From: Bradyrhizobiaceae bacterium PARB1
GTDB taxonomy: Bacteria; Pseudomonadota; Alphaproteobacteria; Rhizobiales; Xanthobacteraceae
Assembly: GCA_002256345.1 (NCBI GenBank)
Contig: NKIY01000002.1
Span: forward strand, 248,001-312,000
DNA: 64,000 nt
Reading direction: 5' to 3'
The notes beneath the pieces were generated by a model. The model saw nothing but the letters and a program-made list of their open reading frames with translations, was not told where the DNA came from and ran no database searches. Both the position numbers and the translations under genes were made by a program. The stretch's first letter is position 1. Every line of letters starts with the position of its first letter. Below are positions 19,374 through 28,096 of this stretch, in pieces.

Positions 19374-19562
19374 TTAGATCTCGATCGGAACCGCGAGTCG
19401 GCCGATCAGGAGCGCCACTTCGTCGAGATGGTCGTCATCGTCGAGATCGCGGTCATGGGTTTTTACAGCGGCGGCAAGTCGCGAGACACACTCGTCGTCG
19501 CTGATCAGGGGCAGGGAGTTGATGTCGGTCGGAAGCGCGCGGTCGGTGTGCGTGGCGGGCAT
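19374..19562 (-). CDS. Small acidic hypothetical protein (62 aa)
   Basis: The ATG at 19562 is preceded by GAGGTGA at a good distance. The product contains a run of aspartates (RDLDDDDHLDEVALLIGRL) and is mostly helical in prediction by eye. No family recognised. The second small leftward frame in this core interval; the two are 267 bases apart. Confidence 0.4.
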   Translation of the reverse strand: MPATHTDRALPTDINSLPLISDDECVSRLAAAVKTHDRDLDDDDHLDEVALLIGRLAVPIEI

Positions 19563-19841
19563 GAATCACCTCGTTTCGATTCTGGACTTGAAGACGACGT
19601 CAGGACTTCAAACTTTGCGATGCAATAAGTCTAAAAGGCGACGGACAAGCCCCAAATCGGGGACATATTCGCTCCGAAACATCAAGCAAGAACAGCGCCA
19701 GTGCCTGAAAATGCTGCTGTTTTCCGGTGTTGTCGGGAGTTTTCCTCAGCGGTGACGATGAGATGAAACTTTCCGCATTTCCTGCTTTCCAAGCCGGGAT
19801 CGCTTTGTTATACGCTGCCGCACGCGACACGGTTCGCGTTT

Positions 19842-19916
19842 TCCCTGGTAGCTCAGCGGTAGAGCATTCGACTGTTAATCGAATGGTCGCTGGTTCGAAT
19901 CCAGCCCGGGGAGCCA
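19842..19916 (+). tRNA. tRNA-Asn (anticodon GTT)
   Basis: The acceptor stem TCCCTGG pairs with CCGGGGA, the anticodon loop is CTGTTAA (GTT), the T arm is GCTGG-TTCGAAT-CCAGC, and CCA is encoded at 19914-19916. Its last 47 bases (19874-19920) recur imperfectly at 63766-63811, which makes this gene the probable integration target of the island that follows. Confidence 0.96.
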
Positions 19917-19920
19917 TTCA
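19874..19920 (+). repeat. Probable attL: 3' end of tRNA-Asn
   Basis: This 47-base segment matches 63766-63811 with three substitutions and one deleted base. The identical core runs through the T arm (TTCGAATCCAGCCCGGGGA). Direct repeats of a tRNA 3' end flanking accessory genes and an integrase remnant are the usual mark of tyrosine-recombinase integration. Confidence 0.75.
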
Positions 19921-19947
19921 ATTTCAATGGCTTAGCTGATTTTCTCC

Positions 19948-19967
19948 AAGCGCCTTCGGGCGCTTTT
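19948..19967 (+). terminator. UUCG-loop terminator of tRNA-Asn
   Basis: AAGCGCC and GGCGCTT pair around a TTCG tetraloop and are followed by TT, 32 bases after the tRNA CCA end. This is a typical intrinsic terminator. Confidence 0.8.
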
Positions 19968-19976
19968 GTCGTCTCC

Positions 19977-19995
19977 GGGCCACTTTAAGGGCCAC
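19977..19995 (+). repeat. Left pair of GGGCCAC direct repeats (possible integrase arm sites)
   Basis: GGGCCAC occurs at 19977-19983 and 19989-19995, a 12-base period just inside the probable left attachment site. The same heptamer occurs in tandem inside the right attachment site (63618, 63629). The arrangement fits arm-type binding sites for the tyrosine integrase whose start survives at the right end. Confidence 0.45.
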
Positions 19996-20199
19996 ATCAG
20001 GTTACGTCAGAAAATCATGAGCACGCCGAACCGCCGTAAGGCCTACCCTTCGCTCAGATCTACCCGCGTCAACCCGCTTTACTCTGACAGCAAGAGGATC
20101 CGCCGCAGGCTAGGCAGGCTCTTCTGGTTCAGTTCCCAATTTCACCAAATCGATCGACATGTTTTTCGGCAAGTCGAGGTTTGACTAACGCAAAGCCAG

Positions 20200-20438
20200 A
20201 GCGGCGCTGGCATCCTGCCCACCGATCCCTCCTCGCCGCCGGCGGCAGCGTGTTGGGCGGCATCGTGCTGACGTTGGGCGACAGCGTCGCCAATATCGAC
20301 ACTGCGGCACGCTCATTCTCGGCGGCACCAGCCGATTCTCGCTATGGATGGACCGCACCGCCGTGGCGGCCGCCTTGTGTCGGCGAGAGGCGGTGCGTCC
20401 AACGCACCGGTCGCGGCAAATATGAGTGTCGCTAAAGG
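20200..20438 (+). pseudogene. Decayed fragment resembling the giant TpsA-type exoprotein
   Basis: Across two reading frames the translation gives glycine-rich beta-helix-like text: GGSVLGGIVLTLGDSVANID in one frame and, after a frame change, GTLILGGTSRFSLWMDRTAV in another (about 20307-20366). The second piece resembles the WFTLWTDRTAIDLFAAGG segment of the giant exoprotein (DNA 61046-61099), and the underlying DNA shares GACCGCACCGC and neighbouring bases. This looks like a frameshifted remnant of a related gene at the opposite end of the island. The match is short, so the call is tentative. Confidence 0.35.
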
Positions 20439-20443
20439 TCGGG

Positions 20444-20471
20444 TGTCCGCTTCTGGCGCAAAGCGGTCATG
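20444..20471. repeat. Dispersed palindromic repeat, copy 1
   Basis: TGTCCGCTT and AAGCGGTCA form an imperfect inverted repeat around CTGGCGCA. Similar elements occur at 32929-32955, 47930-47957 and, more diverged, 63224-63261, each in an intergenic gap between gene modules. Confidence 0.6.
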
Positions 20472-20618
20472 TATATTGACGGAGATGGCTGATCATTTTT
20501 CGAGTCCCTGCAAGACAAAATGAAATTCTCTGTTCCAGTGTGCGGGAAATGTGTGAACTGGGCTGAAAACCAGCGGGAATAGCCGCATCTCGCTTGCTGT
20601 TTTAAAATGGAATGTCGC

Positions 20619-20642
20619 GTTTTCCCTGTTCGCAGGGAAAAC
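20619..20642. repeat. Perfect hairpin GTTTTCCCTG / CAGGGAAAAC
   Basis: A 10-base perfect inverted repeat around TTCG. There is no following T run and no gene directly upstream, so a terminator role is not shown. A related sequence (GTTCCAGTGTGCGGGAAA) lies about 90 bases to the left. Confidence 0.5.
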
Positions 20643-20885
20643 CACTGGAGCTGGGCGCGAATGGCACTCCCGCCCAGCTAGACAATCCCGATATTTGGCG
20701 GGTTTTCTTGCATTTAGGGAGGATCCGGCACGGCTGCGCGGCCGGTGAAGCCGCCAATTTCCTGAAAGTCTCCAACTGATAGGTACGAACTTTTCGTTTT
20801 AGAGACCTTGCCGGAGAGACCGGTGCGATCGCGACTGCTGCCGACCATTCTCTTCCAATGATCCGAAATCGACTTGATTTGCGCG

Positions 20886-21797
20886 TCAGTGCCCTACGGC
20901 GCTCGCAATGAGGTCGCGCAACCAGGCATGAGCCGACTGATTGTCGAACCGCCTAAGCCAGCGCATCGACGACTGGATCGGCTTCGGAGACCGCGACATC
21001 GGACGCATGCACAACTGATGAGATTTCACCAAGATGTCGGCAACGGCTCGCGGCAGCACCGTCACGAAGTCGGAGTTTCGAACAATCTCCGCCGCTGAGA
21101 GAAACGGTGCACGGACGTCTGGCTCGCGTTTCCCCAAGCGAGGCCCATCGCTCCCGTCGGCATTACCGAATTTGGCTGAAGACACTTCCAGCAGAGGGAG
21201 GGATGACAACTTGTCTGTCGAAATTTCCTTAATGCGCGAAGCCGCGTGGTCTTTGCGGAGGATTACGACGAAATCATCCTGTGCCAGCAGCTTTCGAGAG
21301 AAGCGCTCGCCAGGCATCTCCGTCGATCCGATGGCGAGTTGCAACTCGCTCCTGTCGAGCTGATCTGCAAGGTCGAGAGTGCCGCTCGGCCTGAAATCCA
21401 GCCTGACCTTGGGAGCAGCCGCCGCCACCGCCTTCACAATCTTCGAGACCATCACCACTGCGGCATAGTTATCTACGGCGATCCGGAAGGTCGTTCTCGC
21501 GACGGATGGATCAAACTGATCCGGTTCAAGTGCTTGCTGGAGCCCTTCAAGCGCGAAGCGGATGGGGGCGGCGAGCTGTTCAGCATGTGGTGTCGGGATC
21601 ATGCCGGCCGGTGCCCGCACGAAAAGATCGTCTTTGAGAGTATGACGCAGGCGGGAAAGAGCATGGCTCATCGCAGGCTGGCTGAGATTAAGTCTACGGC
21701 CCGCTTTCGTGACCGAACGCTCGCGCATGATTGCGTCAAAAACAATCAACAGATTCAGATCAATGGCCGATAGCTTTGGCGCCAGCGTCTTCGGCAC
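20886..21797 (-). CDS. LysR-family transcriptional regulator
   Basis: A 303-residue regulator starting at GTG 21797. The N-terminal winged helix-turn-helix is clear: LNLLIVFDAIMRERSVTKAG then LNLSQPAMSHALSRLRHTL (residues about 14-53), followed by a substrate-sensing domain resembling NodD/SyrM-type LysR proteins. It is divergent from the RND pump gene across 198 bases, so it most likely controls that operon and itself. The inducer is unknown. A TGTTC-N6-GAACA palindrome in the gap (21826-21841) is a possible operator. Confidence 0.88.
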   Translation of the reverse strand: MPKTLAPKLSAIDLNLLIVFDAIMRERSVTKAGRRLNLSQPAMSHALSRLRHTLKDDLFVRAPAGMIPTPHAEQLAAPIRFALEGLQQALEPDQFDPSVARTTFRIAVDNYAAVVMVSKIVKAVAAAAPKVRLDFRPSGTLDLADQLDRSELQLAIGSTEMPGERFSRKLLAQDDFVVILRKDHAASRIKEISTDKLSSLPLLEVSSAKFGNADGSDGPRLGKREPDVRAPFLSAAEIVRNSDFVTVLPRAVADILVKSHQLCMRPMSRSPKPIQSSMRWLRRFDNQSAHAWLRDLIASAVGH

Positions 21798-21825
21798 TCT
21801 TCCGCTCCATTATTCGTAATCCACA

Positions 21826-21841
21826 TGTTCCCATGAGAACA
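21826..21841. promoter_or_regulatory. Possible operator TGTTC-N6-GAACA
   Basis: A perfect 5+5 inverted repeat lies 29 bases upstream of the LysR start codon and about 155 bases upstream of the pump gene. Its position in the divergent gap suggests a regulator-binding site. It does not have the exact T-N11-A LysR form, so the assignment is tentative. Confidence 0.35.
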
Positions 21842-21995
21842 ATAGATTTTGTGCATGGCAATATCAAAACTAAATTGATCTGGAGAGCTTCGGCCCCAAT
21901 GGCGGTCAGCAGGCGAGACGCCGCTAAGGACCAGCTAAGTAAGGGTGAGCAGTGAGTGAAATGAAAATTCAACTGTGCTCCCGTCGAGAGGATCA

Positions 21996-24900
21996 ATGAT
22001 CGGAATTGTGCGCCTGGCCCTGAAGAGGCCTTACACGTTCGTCGTGATGGCAATTCTCATCATGATCTTCGGCGTCACGTCGGCATTGCGAACCCCGACC
22101 GACGTGTTTCCGAACATCAACATCCCGGTCATCAGCGTGGTGTTCAGCTATACCGGACTGCCTGCCGACGACATGGCGGGCCGCATCGTGACCTTTTACG
22201 AGAGGTCGTTGCCGAACAGCGTGAACGATATCGAGCACATCGAATCCCAGTCGATCGTCAATTACGGCATCATCAAAATCTTCTTCCAGCCGACCGTGAA
22301 CATCAACGCCGCCCTGGCGCAGGTGAACGGCATGTCCCAGACGGTTCTGAAGCAGATGCCAGCGGGCATTACCCCGCCGCTGATCATCAGCTTCAACGCT
22401 TCGAGCGTGCCAATCCTGCAGCTGGCGCTCTCAAGCCCGGCGATGTCGGACACCCAGATCTACGATTCCGCCCTCAACTTCATCCGACCGGCCCTGGCAC
22501 CCGTGCCGGGTGCGGCATTGCCGTTGCCGTTCGGCGGTAAAGTCAGGCAGGTCCAGGCGGACCTGAACCAGCAGGCTTTGCATCAATACGGCATCTCGGC
22601 CAACGACGTGATCAATGCGCTGTCGCTACAGAACCTGATCACGCCGGTGGGCACCGAAAAGATCGGGACGAACGAATACACGGTCAATCTGAACGGCTCG
22701 CCCGCCACGATCGACGCGTTCAACAATCTCCCGGTGAAGACCGTCAATGGCACGGTCATCTATATGCGCGACGTCGCATTCGTCCATGACGGGAGTCCGC
22801 CACAGATCAATTCGGTCCACGTCAACGGCGCGAGCGCCGTGCTGCTGACCATCATGAAATCCGGCACGGCATCCACGCTGAACATCATCAACGGGATCAA
22901 GGCGCTTCTGCCTCACGTGTCGCAAACCCTGCCATCCAGCCTGAAACTGACGGCCGTCGGCGATCAATCGGTGTTCGTCACCGATGCCGTGTCCAGCGTC
23001 GTCCACGAAGGCGTCATCGCAGCGGTCCTGACCGGCATGATGATCCTTCTCTTTCTCGGCAGTTGGCGCTCCACGCTCATCATCACATTGTCGATCCCGC
23101 TGGCCATCCTGGCGGCGCTGACCGGGCTGTCGCTGCTCGGGGAGACCATCAATGTCATGACCCTTGGCGGTCTGGCATTGGCCGTCGGCATCCTCGTGGA
23201 CGACGCAACGGTCACCATCGAAAATATCAACTGGCATCTGGAGCAGGGGAAGGAAATCGAGCCCGCCATCATGGACGGAGCGAAACAGATCGTGGTGCCT
23301 GCGACGGTGTCCTTGCTCTGCATTTGTATCGCGTTCGTGCCGATGTTCGGTCTCTCAGGCGTGGCCGGTTATCTTTTCCGTCCGCTGGCCGAGGCCGTCA
23401 TTCTGGCGTTAGCGGCGTCTTACGTTCTATCGCGGACGCTGGTGCCGACGCTCGCGAATTATCTCTTGCACAAGCACGTGGCGCATGACGAAGGGAAGGC
23501 GCCTTCCAGGAATCCGCTGGTGCGCGCGCAACGCGCCTTCGAGCGGGGCTTTGAGCGCGTCCGAAGCGCCTATGAAGGATTGATTCGCGCGTGTCTGGCT
23601 CACCGCGTCGCTGTCATTGCCGGCTTCCTGATCTTCAGCATCGGGTCGTTTGGTCTCGCGCCGTTCCTCGGTCAGGACTTCTTCCCGTCGGTCGATAGCG
23701 GTCAGATCAAGATGCATATCCGCGCGCCGACGGGCATGCGGCTTGAGCAAACGACGACGCTGACCGATCGCATCTCGGCGGCCATTCAAGGCAAGATCAT
23801 TCCGGCCGATCAGATCGGTGGCATCGTCAGCAATATCGGTCTGTCGGTCAGCGGCATCAACATGGCCTACAACAACTCCGGCACGATCGGGCCGGGCGAT
23901 GCCGATATCCTGATCAGTCTCAAGCCAAATCACGGACCGACCGACGACTACATCAAGACGATGCGCGAGAAGCTGCCGCGCCAGTTTCCCGGAACGACGT
24001 TTGCGTTCCTGCCGGCGGACATGGTCAGTCAGGTCCTCAATTTTGGCGTTCCCGCGCCGATCGACATCCAGATTGCGGGCAAGGACCTGGAAGCGAACCG
24101 GACCTATGCCAATACTTTGCTGGCCAAGGTCCGTGGCATCCCCGGCGTGGCCGACGCTCGGATCCAGCAGGCCTTCCAGCAACCGACCCTCAACGTCAAT
24201 GTTGACCGGTCCATGAGTTCGCTGGTCGGTCTGACGGAGAAGGACGTCGCGACCGCCATGCTGACGACCCTGTCCGGAAGCACGCAATCGGCGCCGACCT
24301 ACTGGCTGAATCCGGCGAACGGCGTGAACTACCCGGTCTCGATCCAGACGCCGCAGCGTGACATCGACACGATGGCTGGCCTGAAGAACCTTCCGGTCTC
24401 ATCAACGGCCTCTTCGAATGCGCAGTTGCTTGGCGGTCTCGCGGACATCCAGCGCGGCCGGAGCAATGCGGTCGTCACGCACTACAACGTGCAGCCGACC
24501 ATCGACATCTACGCGACGCCGCAGGGCCGCGATCTCGGAGGCGTGGCGGCGGACATCCAGAAGGTGCTGGATGCGACGTCCAAGGACATGTCGAAGGGGG
24601 CAACGGCGTCTCTGCGGGGGCAGATCAGCACCATGACCAGTGCCTATAGCGAGCTCTATATCGGTCTCGCCGCCGCAATCGTCCTCATCTATCTGCTGAT
24701 CGTCGTCAACTTCCAGTCCTGGATCGATCCATTCGTAATCGTCATGGCGCTGCCGACGGCGCTAGCGGGCATCGTGTGGATGCTGTTCGTGTCCGGAACG
24801 ACGCTATCGGTGCCAGCTCTGACCGGTGCGATCATGTGCATGGGCGTGGCAACGGCGAACAGTATCCTTGTCATCAGCTTCGCCCGCGAAAAGATGGCCG

Positions 24901-25169
24901 AGGGCGCCCGTGCCTTCGAGGCTGCGTTCCAGGCAGGCACCTCACGCTTCCGGCCGGTCATGATGACGGCACTGGCGATGGTGATCGGCATGCTGCCGAT
25001 GGCCATCGAGCCGGGCCAGAACATGCCGCTCGGTCGCGCCGTCATCGGCGGATTGATCTTCGCGACCTGCGCCACGCTGTTCCTCGTGCCGACCATTTTC
25101 GATCTGGTCCACGGCCATCACCGCACATCCAACCAATCACCCGAGGCGGTCGCCTCGCCATCGCATTAA
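21996..25169 (+). CDS. HAE1-type RND efflux pump
   Basis: A 1,057-residue inner-membrane pump beginning IGIVRLALKRPYTFVVMAI; the ATG at 21996 is preceded by GAGAGGA. The proton-relay acidic pair is in VGILVDDATVTIENINWHLE, and the family porter domains follow in normal order. It is only distantly like the MdtBC pair in the left core and resembles RND pumps from soil bacteria that act with a separately encoded adaptor. The adaptor gene follows at once, but no outer-membrane channel gene is nearby, so it may borrow one such as the OprM-type protein. Confidence 0.9.
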   Translation: MIGIVRLALKRPYTFVVMAILIMIFGVTSALRTPTDVFPNINIPVISVVFSYTGLPADDMAGRIVTFYERSLPNSVNDIEHIESQSIVNYGIIKIFFQPTVNINAALAQVNGMSQTVLKQMPAGITPPLIISFNASSVPILQLALSSPAMSDTQIYDSALNFIRPALAPVPGAALPLPFGGKVRQVQADLNQQALHQYGISANDVINALSLQNLITPVGTEKIGTNEYTVNLNGSPATIDAFNNLPVKTVNGTVIYMRDVAFVHDGSPPQINSVHVNGASAVLLTIMKSGTASTLNIINGIKALLPHVSQTLPSSLKLTAVGDQSVFVTDAVSSVVHEGVIAAVLTGMMILLFLGSWRSTLIITLSIPLAILAALTGLSLLGETINVMTLGGLALAVGILVDDATVTIENINWHLEQGKEIEPAIMDGAKQIVVPATVSLLCICIAFVPMFGLSGVAGYLFRPLAEAVILALAASYVLSRTLVPTLANYLLHKHVAHDEGKAPSRNPLVRAQRAFERGFERVRSAYEGLIRACLAHRVAVIAGFLIFSIGSFGLAPFLGQDFFPSVDSGQIKMHIRAPTGMRLEQTTTLTDRISAAIQGKIIPADQIGGIVSNIGLSVSGINMAYNNSGTIGPGDADILISLKPNHGPTDDYIKTMREKLPRQFPGTTFAFLPADMVSQVLNFGVPAPIDIQIAGKDLEANRTYANTLLAKVRGIPGVADARIQQAFQQPTLNVNVDRSMSSLVGLTEKDVATAMLTTLSGSTQSAPTYWLNPANGVNYPVSIQTPQRDIDTMAGLKNLPVSSTASSNAQLLGGLADIQRGRSNAVVTHYNVQPTIDIYATPQGRDLGGVAADIQKVLDATSKDMSKGATASLRGQISTMTSAYSELYIGLAAAIVLIYLLIVVNFQSWIDPFVIVMALPTALAGIVWMLFVSGTTLSVPALTGAIMCMGVATANSILVISFAREKMAEGARAFEAAFQAGTSRFRPVMMTALAMVIGMLPMAIEPGQNMPLGRAVIGGLIFATCATLFLVPTIFDLVHGHHRTSNQSPEAVASPSH

Positions 25170-25184
25170 GCGGAGCCTCGAAAA

Positions 25185-26390
25185 ATGTCTTCGAACAAAA
25201 CGGCCTTGATCGGTCGACGTCGGTTCCTGACAACGGCAAGCGCCGTGGTTCTGCTCGGATGGGCTGTGGTCGGCTATGGCCTGATGACCCGCGCGCAAAG
25301 CAAGCAGGAGGTCGCGACCTGGACCGATCAACAGTCGGTTCCGACAGTCTCGATCGCAGACAAGATCGCGGTGAAGCCGACCCAGCCGCTCAGTCTTCCC
25401 GGCAATATTCAGCCTCTGAACAAGGCAGCGATATTCGCGCGTGTGAACGGGTATGTTCGCAGTTGGGATCACGATATCGGTACGAAAGTGAAGGCGGGGG
25501 AGGTGCTGGCCGCGATCGACGCGCCCGATCTTGACCAGCAACTGAGCCAGGCGAAGGCAAACCTCGCCAGCGTGAAAGCCAGTCTTCAGATCGCCACGTT
25601 GACCGCCAACCGCAACAATGTGCTGGTCGAGAAGCAGGTCGTGGCACAACAGATGGCCGATCAGACCAATGCCGACGCAAAGGCCAAGGCGGCCGTTGTC
25701 GAGGCGAACGAAGCCAATGTGAGGCAGCTCGAGGCGACCCAATCCTTCAAGTCTCTGACGGCTCCTTTCGACGGAGTGATCACGGCCCGTAACGTCGAGC
25801 TGGGCATGCTGATCAATTCAGGCGGCTCCGGACAGCCATTGTTCGAGGTCTCGGACCTTCACCGCGTCCGCATCTATGTGCAGGTGCCGCAGGCTTTCTC
25901 TGCGAGCCTGAAACCGGGTGTTTCGGCAACCTTCGATCTGCCTCAGTATCCCGGTCAGCAATTCCACGCGCAATTGAAACACATCTCGCAGTCCTTCACC
26001 TCCTCATCGCATACGATGCAGGTGGAACTACAGGCGGACAATGCGAATGGGGAGCTGTTCGGCGGCAGTTACGCCACCGTTCACTTTGAAATTCCCGTGC
26101 CACCCTCGCTGGTTCAGGTCCCGGCGACCGCACTGATGGTGACCAACAAGGGCACGAACGTCGCGACGGTCGATGCTGGTGGCAAGGTCTCGATCAAGAA
26201 AGTGAAGCTCGGCCGCGACTTCGGCGACAGCGTTGAAATCCTGTCCGGCTTGACGCCATCGGATCAGGTGATCGACAGCCCCCCGGAAACCATTGTGGAT
26301 GGAGAGCAGGTCCAAATCGCCCAGAAGCAGAACCAGGCCACAGATTCACATTCGGCGGATGCTTCCCAGAGCGGCAGACGCGTGAATTGA
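25185..26390 (+). CDS. RND efflux periplasmic adaptor
   Basis: A 401-residue membrane-fusion protein with an N-terminal anchor (FLTTASAVVLLGWAVVGYGL), first lipoyl half FARVNGYVRSWDHDIGTKVK, a helical hairpin, and second half SLTAPFDGVITARNVELGML. A GGAG site precedes the ATG. It starts 15 bases after the pump gene and ends one base before the OpgC-type gene, so the three are one transcription unit. The pump-before-adaptor order is the reverse of the left-core system. Confidence 0.9.
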   Translation: MSSNKTALIGRRRFLTTASAVVLLGWAVVGYGLMTRAQSKQEVATWTDQQSVPTVSIADKIAVKPTQPLSLPGNIQPLNKAAIFARVNGYVRSWDHDIGTKVKAGEVLAAIDAPDLDQQLSQAKANLASVKASLQIATLTANRNNVLVEKQVVAQQMADQTNADAKAKAAVVEANEANVRQLEATQSFKSLTAPFDGVITARNVELGMLINSGGSGQPLFEVSDLHRVRIYVQVPQAFSASLKPGVSATFDLPQYPGQQFHAQLKHISQSFTSSSHTMQVELQADNANGELFGGSYATVHFEIPVPPSLVQVPATALMVTNKGTNVATVDAGGKVSIKKVKLGRDFGDSVEILSGLTPSDQVIDSPPETIVDGEQVQIAQKQNQATDSHSADASQSGRRVN

Positions 26391-26391
26391 G

Positions 26392-27537
26392 ATGACAGGT
26401 CCAACGGCCTTCGTTCGATTGCCACGCGACCCGCGCCTTGACCTTTTTCGGGGATTGGCAAACTGGGCAATCTTCCTCGATCACGTGCCACACGAAGTGC
26501 TGTCGTGGGCAACGCTGAAGCATTACGGCTTCAGCGACGCCGCCGACACATTCGTTTTTATTGCGGGATACACGGCCGCGGCAGCATTCGGCAGGCTCGT
26601 TCTGGAAGAAGGCTACGGTGCAGCCTTTGCACGGGCGCTCAAGCGGGCCTTCCGCATCTACAGCGCCCATATCCTCACACTCTTGCTGTTCGTCAGTCTC
26701 GTCGCCTTGGTGGCGCATGGCCTGAACGACATCGACGACCTCCATCAGTACAATGTCGACGTCTTCACGGATGCGCCTGTCACCGGGGCATTCCAGATGC
26801 TCATTATGCAGTACAAACCGGTCAATCTCGACGTGTTGCCGCTCTACGTCCTGCTGATCGGCGCCTTCGCGCCAGGCATCTTCCTGCTCGGTCGCTGTCC
26901 GAACCTGACCTTAGCACTGTCGTTCCTGATCTACTGTGCGGCTCGCCATTGGCACTTGAACGTCCCCGCCTATCCCCGGGGAGAGTGGTACTTCAATCCC
27001 CTGACCTGGCAGTTCCTGTTCGTCATCGGCGCATGGTCTGCCATCGTGGGCCGACGGACATTAGGTGCGGTGATCGGAAGCAACAGAGTTCTGATTGTCG
27101 CCTTGGCCTATCTTGCGTTTGCGTTGCTGCTCTCGCTTCCCGTTACACGCGATTATCTGCCTAGCGCTCTGACAGCGTGGTTCGCGCCGAACGATAAAAC
27201 GAACCTGGCTCCGTACAGGATCGTCCACCTGCTTGCGTTGGCGTTGCTGGCTATCCGAATGATCCCTGCTGGAGCGTCTCCGCTCGGTTGGAGGATCGCC
27301 GAGCCAGCGATCCTATGCGGCAAGCATTCGCTTCCCGTTTTCTGTACCGGCGTCCTCGTAGCTTTCCTTGCGCATGTGACGATTGAGCTTGGCGGCAATG
27401 TCATTGCGGCTCAACTGCTGGCGGGGAGTGGCGGACTAGGAGCGATGTGTGTGGTTGCCTATTGGAGTGCAGGGCGCCTGCAAATCCCAACGATCAGGTT
27501 TCAAGGTGCGAGTTTCGATGACAACAGAAGGAGATGA
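26392..27537 (+). CDS. OpgC-domain membrane acyltransferase
   Basis: A 381-residue polytopic protein of the OpgC family (related to acyltransferase family 3). It starts RDPRLDLFRGLANWAIFLDH and continues with several hydrophobic segments; the DHVPHE and FVFIAGYTAA segments are typical. Known OpgC proteins add succinyl or acetyl groups to osmoregulated periplasmic glucans. Here it lies inside an efflux operon, one base after the adaptor gene and overlapping the MarR gene, with no opgGH nearby, so its substrate here is unknown. Confidence 0.85.
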   Translation: MTGPTAFVRLPRDPRLDLFRGLANWAIFLDHVPHEVLSWATLKHYGFSDAADTFVFIAGYTAAAAFGRLVLEEGYGAAFARALKRAFRIYSAHILTLLLFVSLVALVAHGLNDIDDLHQYNVDVFTDAPVTGAFQMLIMQYKPVNLDVLPLYVLLIGAFAPGIFLLGRCPNLTLALSFLIYCAARHWHLNVPAYPRGEWYFNPLTWQFLFVIGAWSAIVGRRTLGAVIGSNRVLIVALAYLAFALLLSLPVTRDYLPSALTAWFAPNDKTNLAPYRIVHLLALALLAIRMIPAGASPLGWRIAEPAILCGKHSLPVFCTGVLVAFLAHVTIELGGNVIAAQLLAGSGGLGAMCVVAYWSAGRLQIPTIRFQGASFDDNRRR

Positions 27538-28096
27538 AATCACCTCTCATGACCTCCAAGCGTCCTCCGGACATGCCCGTCCGGAGGATGCCGGCCTTGA
27601 TTCCTGCGATGAGAGCGAAGCCTGTGCCGTCAGGCCAACGGACGAGGCAATAGATGCCGTCATTTGGGCCACCGTTTCGATCCACGCTCAGATCGAACGG
27701 ATGTTCGAGGCCTATGGCGAGGCTCTTGGCGTAAGTCGACCGCAGGCGATGATCCTCGCGATCCTGAGTGTTCAGTCGGGTGGGACCGGGCTCGCAGTGA
27801 AAAATGTGGCCGCCCTGATGCAGGTCAATGGCTCGTTCGTGACCCACCAAACCAGACTTCTCGAGCAACGCGGCTTAACGCGCCGCCTGCCGTCCAGCAC
27901 TGACGCCCGCGTAGTTCTTCTTGCCCTTACGGACCACGGGCGGGAGCGAATGGGCGCGTTGGACGCTCGTCGCAGGCCAGCCTGCGACGCCGCATTCAAA
28001 GGATCCGACGACGGCCAGTTCGAGCGGTTGCGGACACAGCTCGTGGCGATAGAACAAAGGCTGCGCGTGGCGTCTCACATGGTTCCGACGGAATGA
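27518..28096 (+). CDS. MarR-family transcriptional regulator
   Basis: A 192-residue winged-helix regulator. The DNA-binding region is visible as LAVKNVAALMQVNGSFVTHQ with the wing LTRRLPSSTDARVVLLALTD. The first 40 residues are an acidic extension. The start at ATG 27518 lies within the end of the OpgC-type gene, so it is co-transcribed with the pump operon and probably regulates it in response to a small toxic ligand. Its last 22 bases overlap the end of the convergent histidine-kinase gene. Confidence 0.82.
   Translation: MTTEGDEITSHDLQASSGHARPEDAGLDSCDESEACAVRPTDEAIDAVIWATVSIHAQIERMFEAYGEALGVSRPQAMILAILSVQSGGTGLAVKNVAALMQVNGSFVTHQTRLLEQRGLTRRLPSSTDARVVLLALTDHGRERMGALDARRRPACDAAFKGSDDGQFERLRTQLVAIEQRLRVASHMVPTE

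Larger units (their letters stand above)
19996..20885. other. Left island end, mostly without intact genes
   Basis: Nearly 900 bases with no gene I can support. A 55-codon frame starting at 20017 has no recognisable product. A decayed exoprotein-like fragment lies at about 20181-20438, a palindromic repeat at 20444-20471, and a perfect hairpin at 20619-20642. The rest (20643-20885) holds nothing I recognise and ends at the stop of the LysR gene. Confidence 0.6.
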
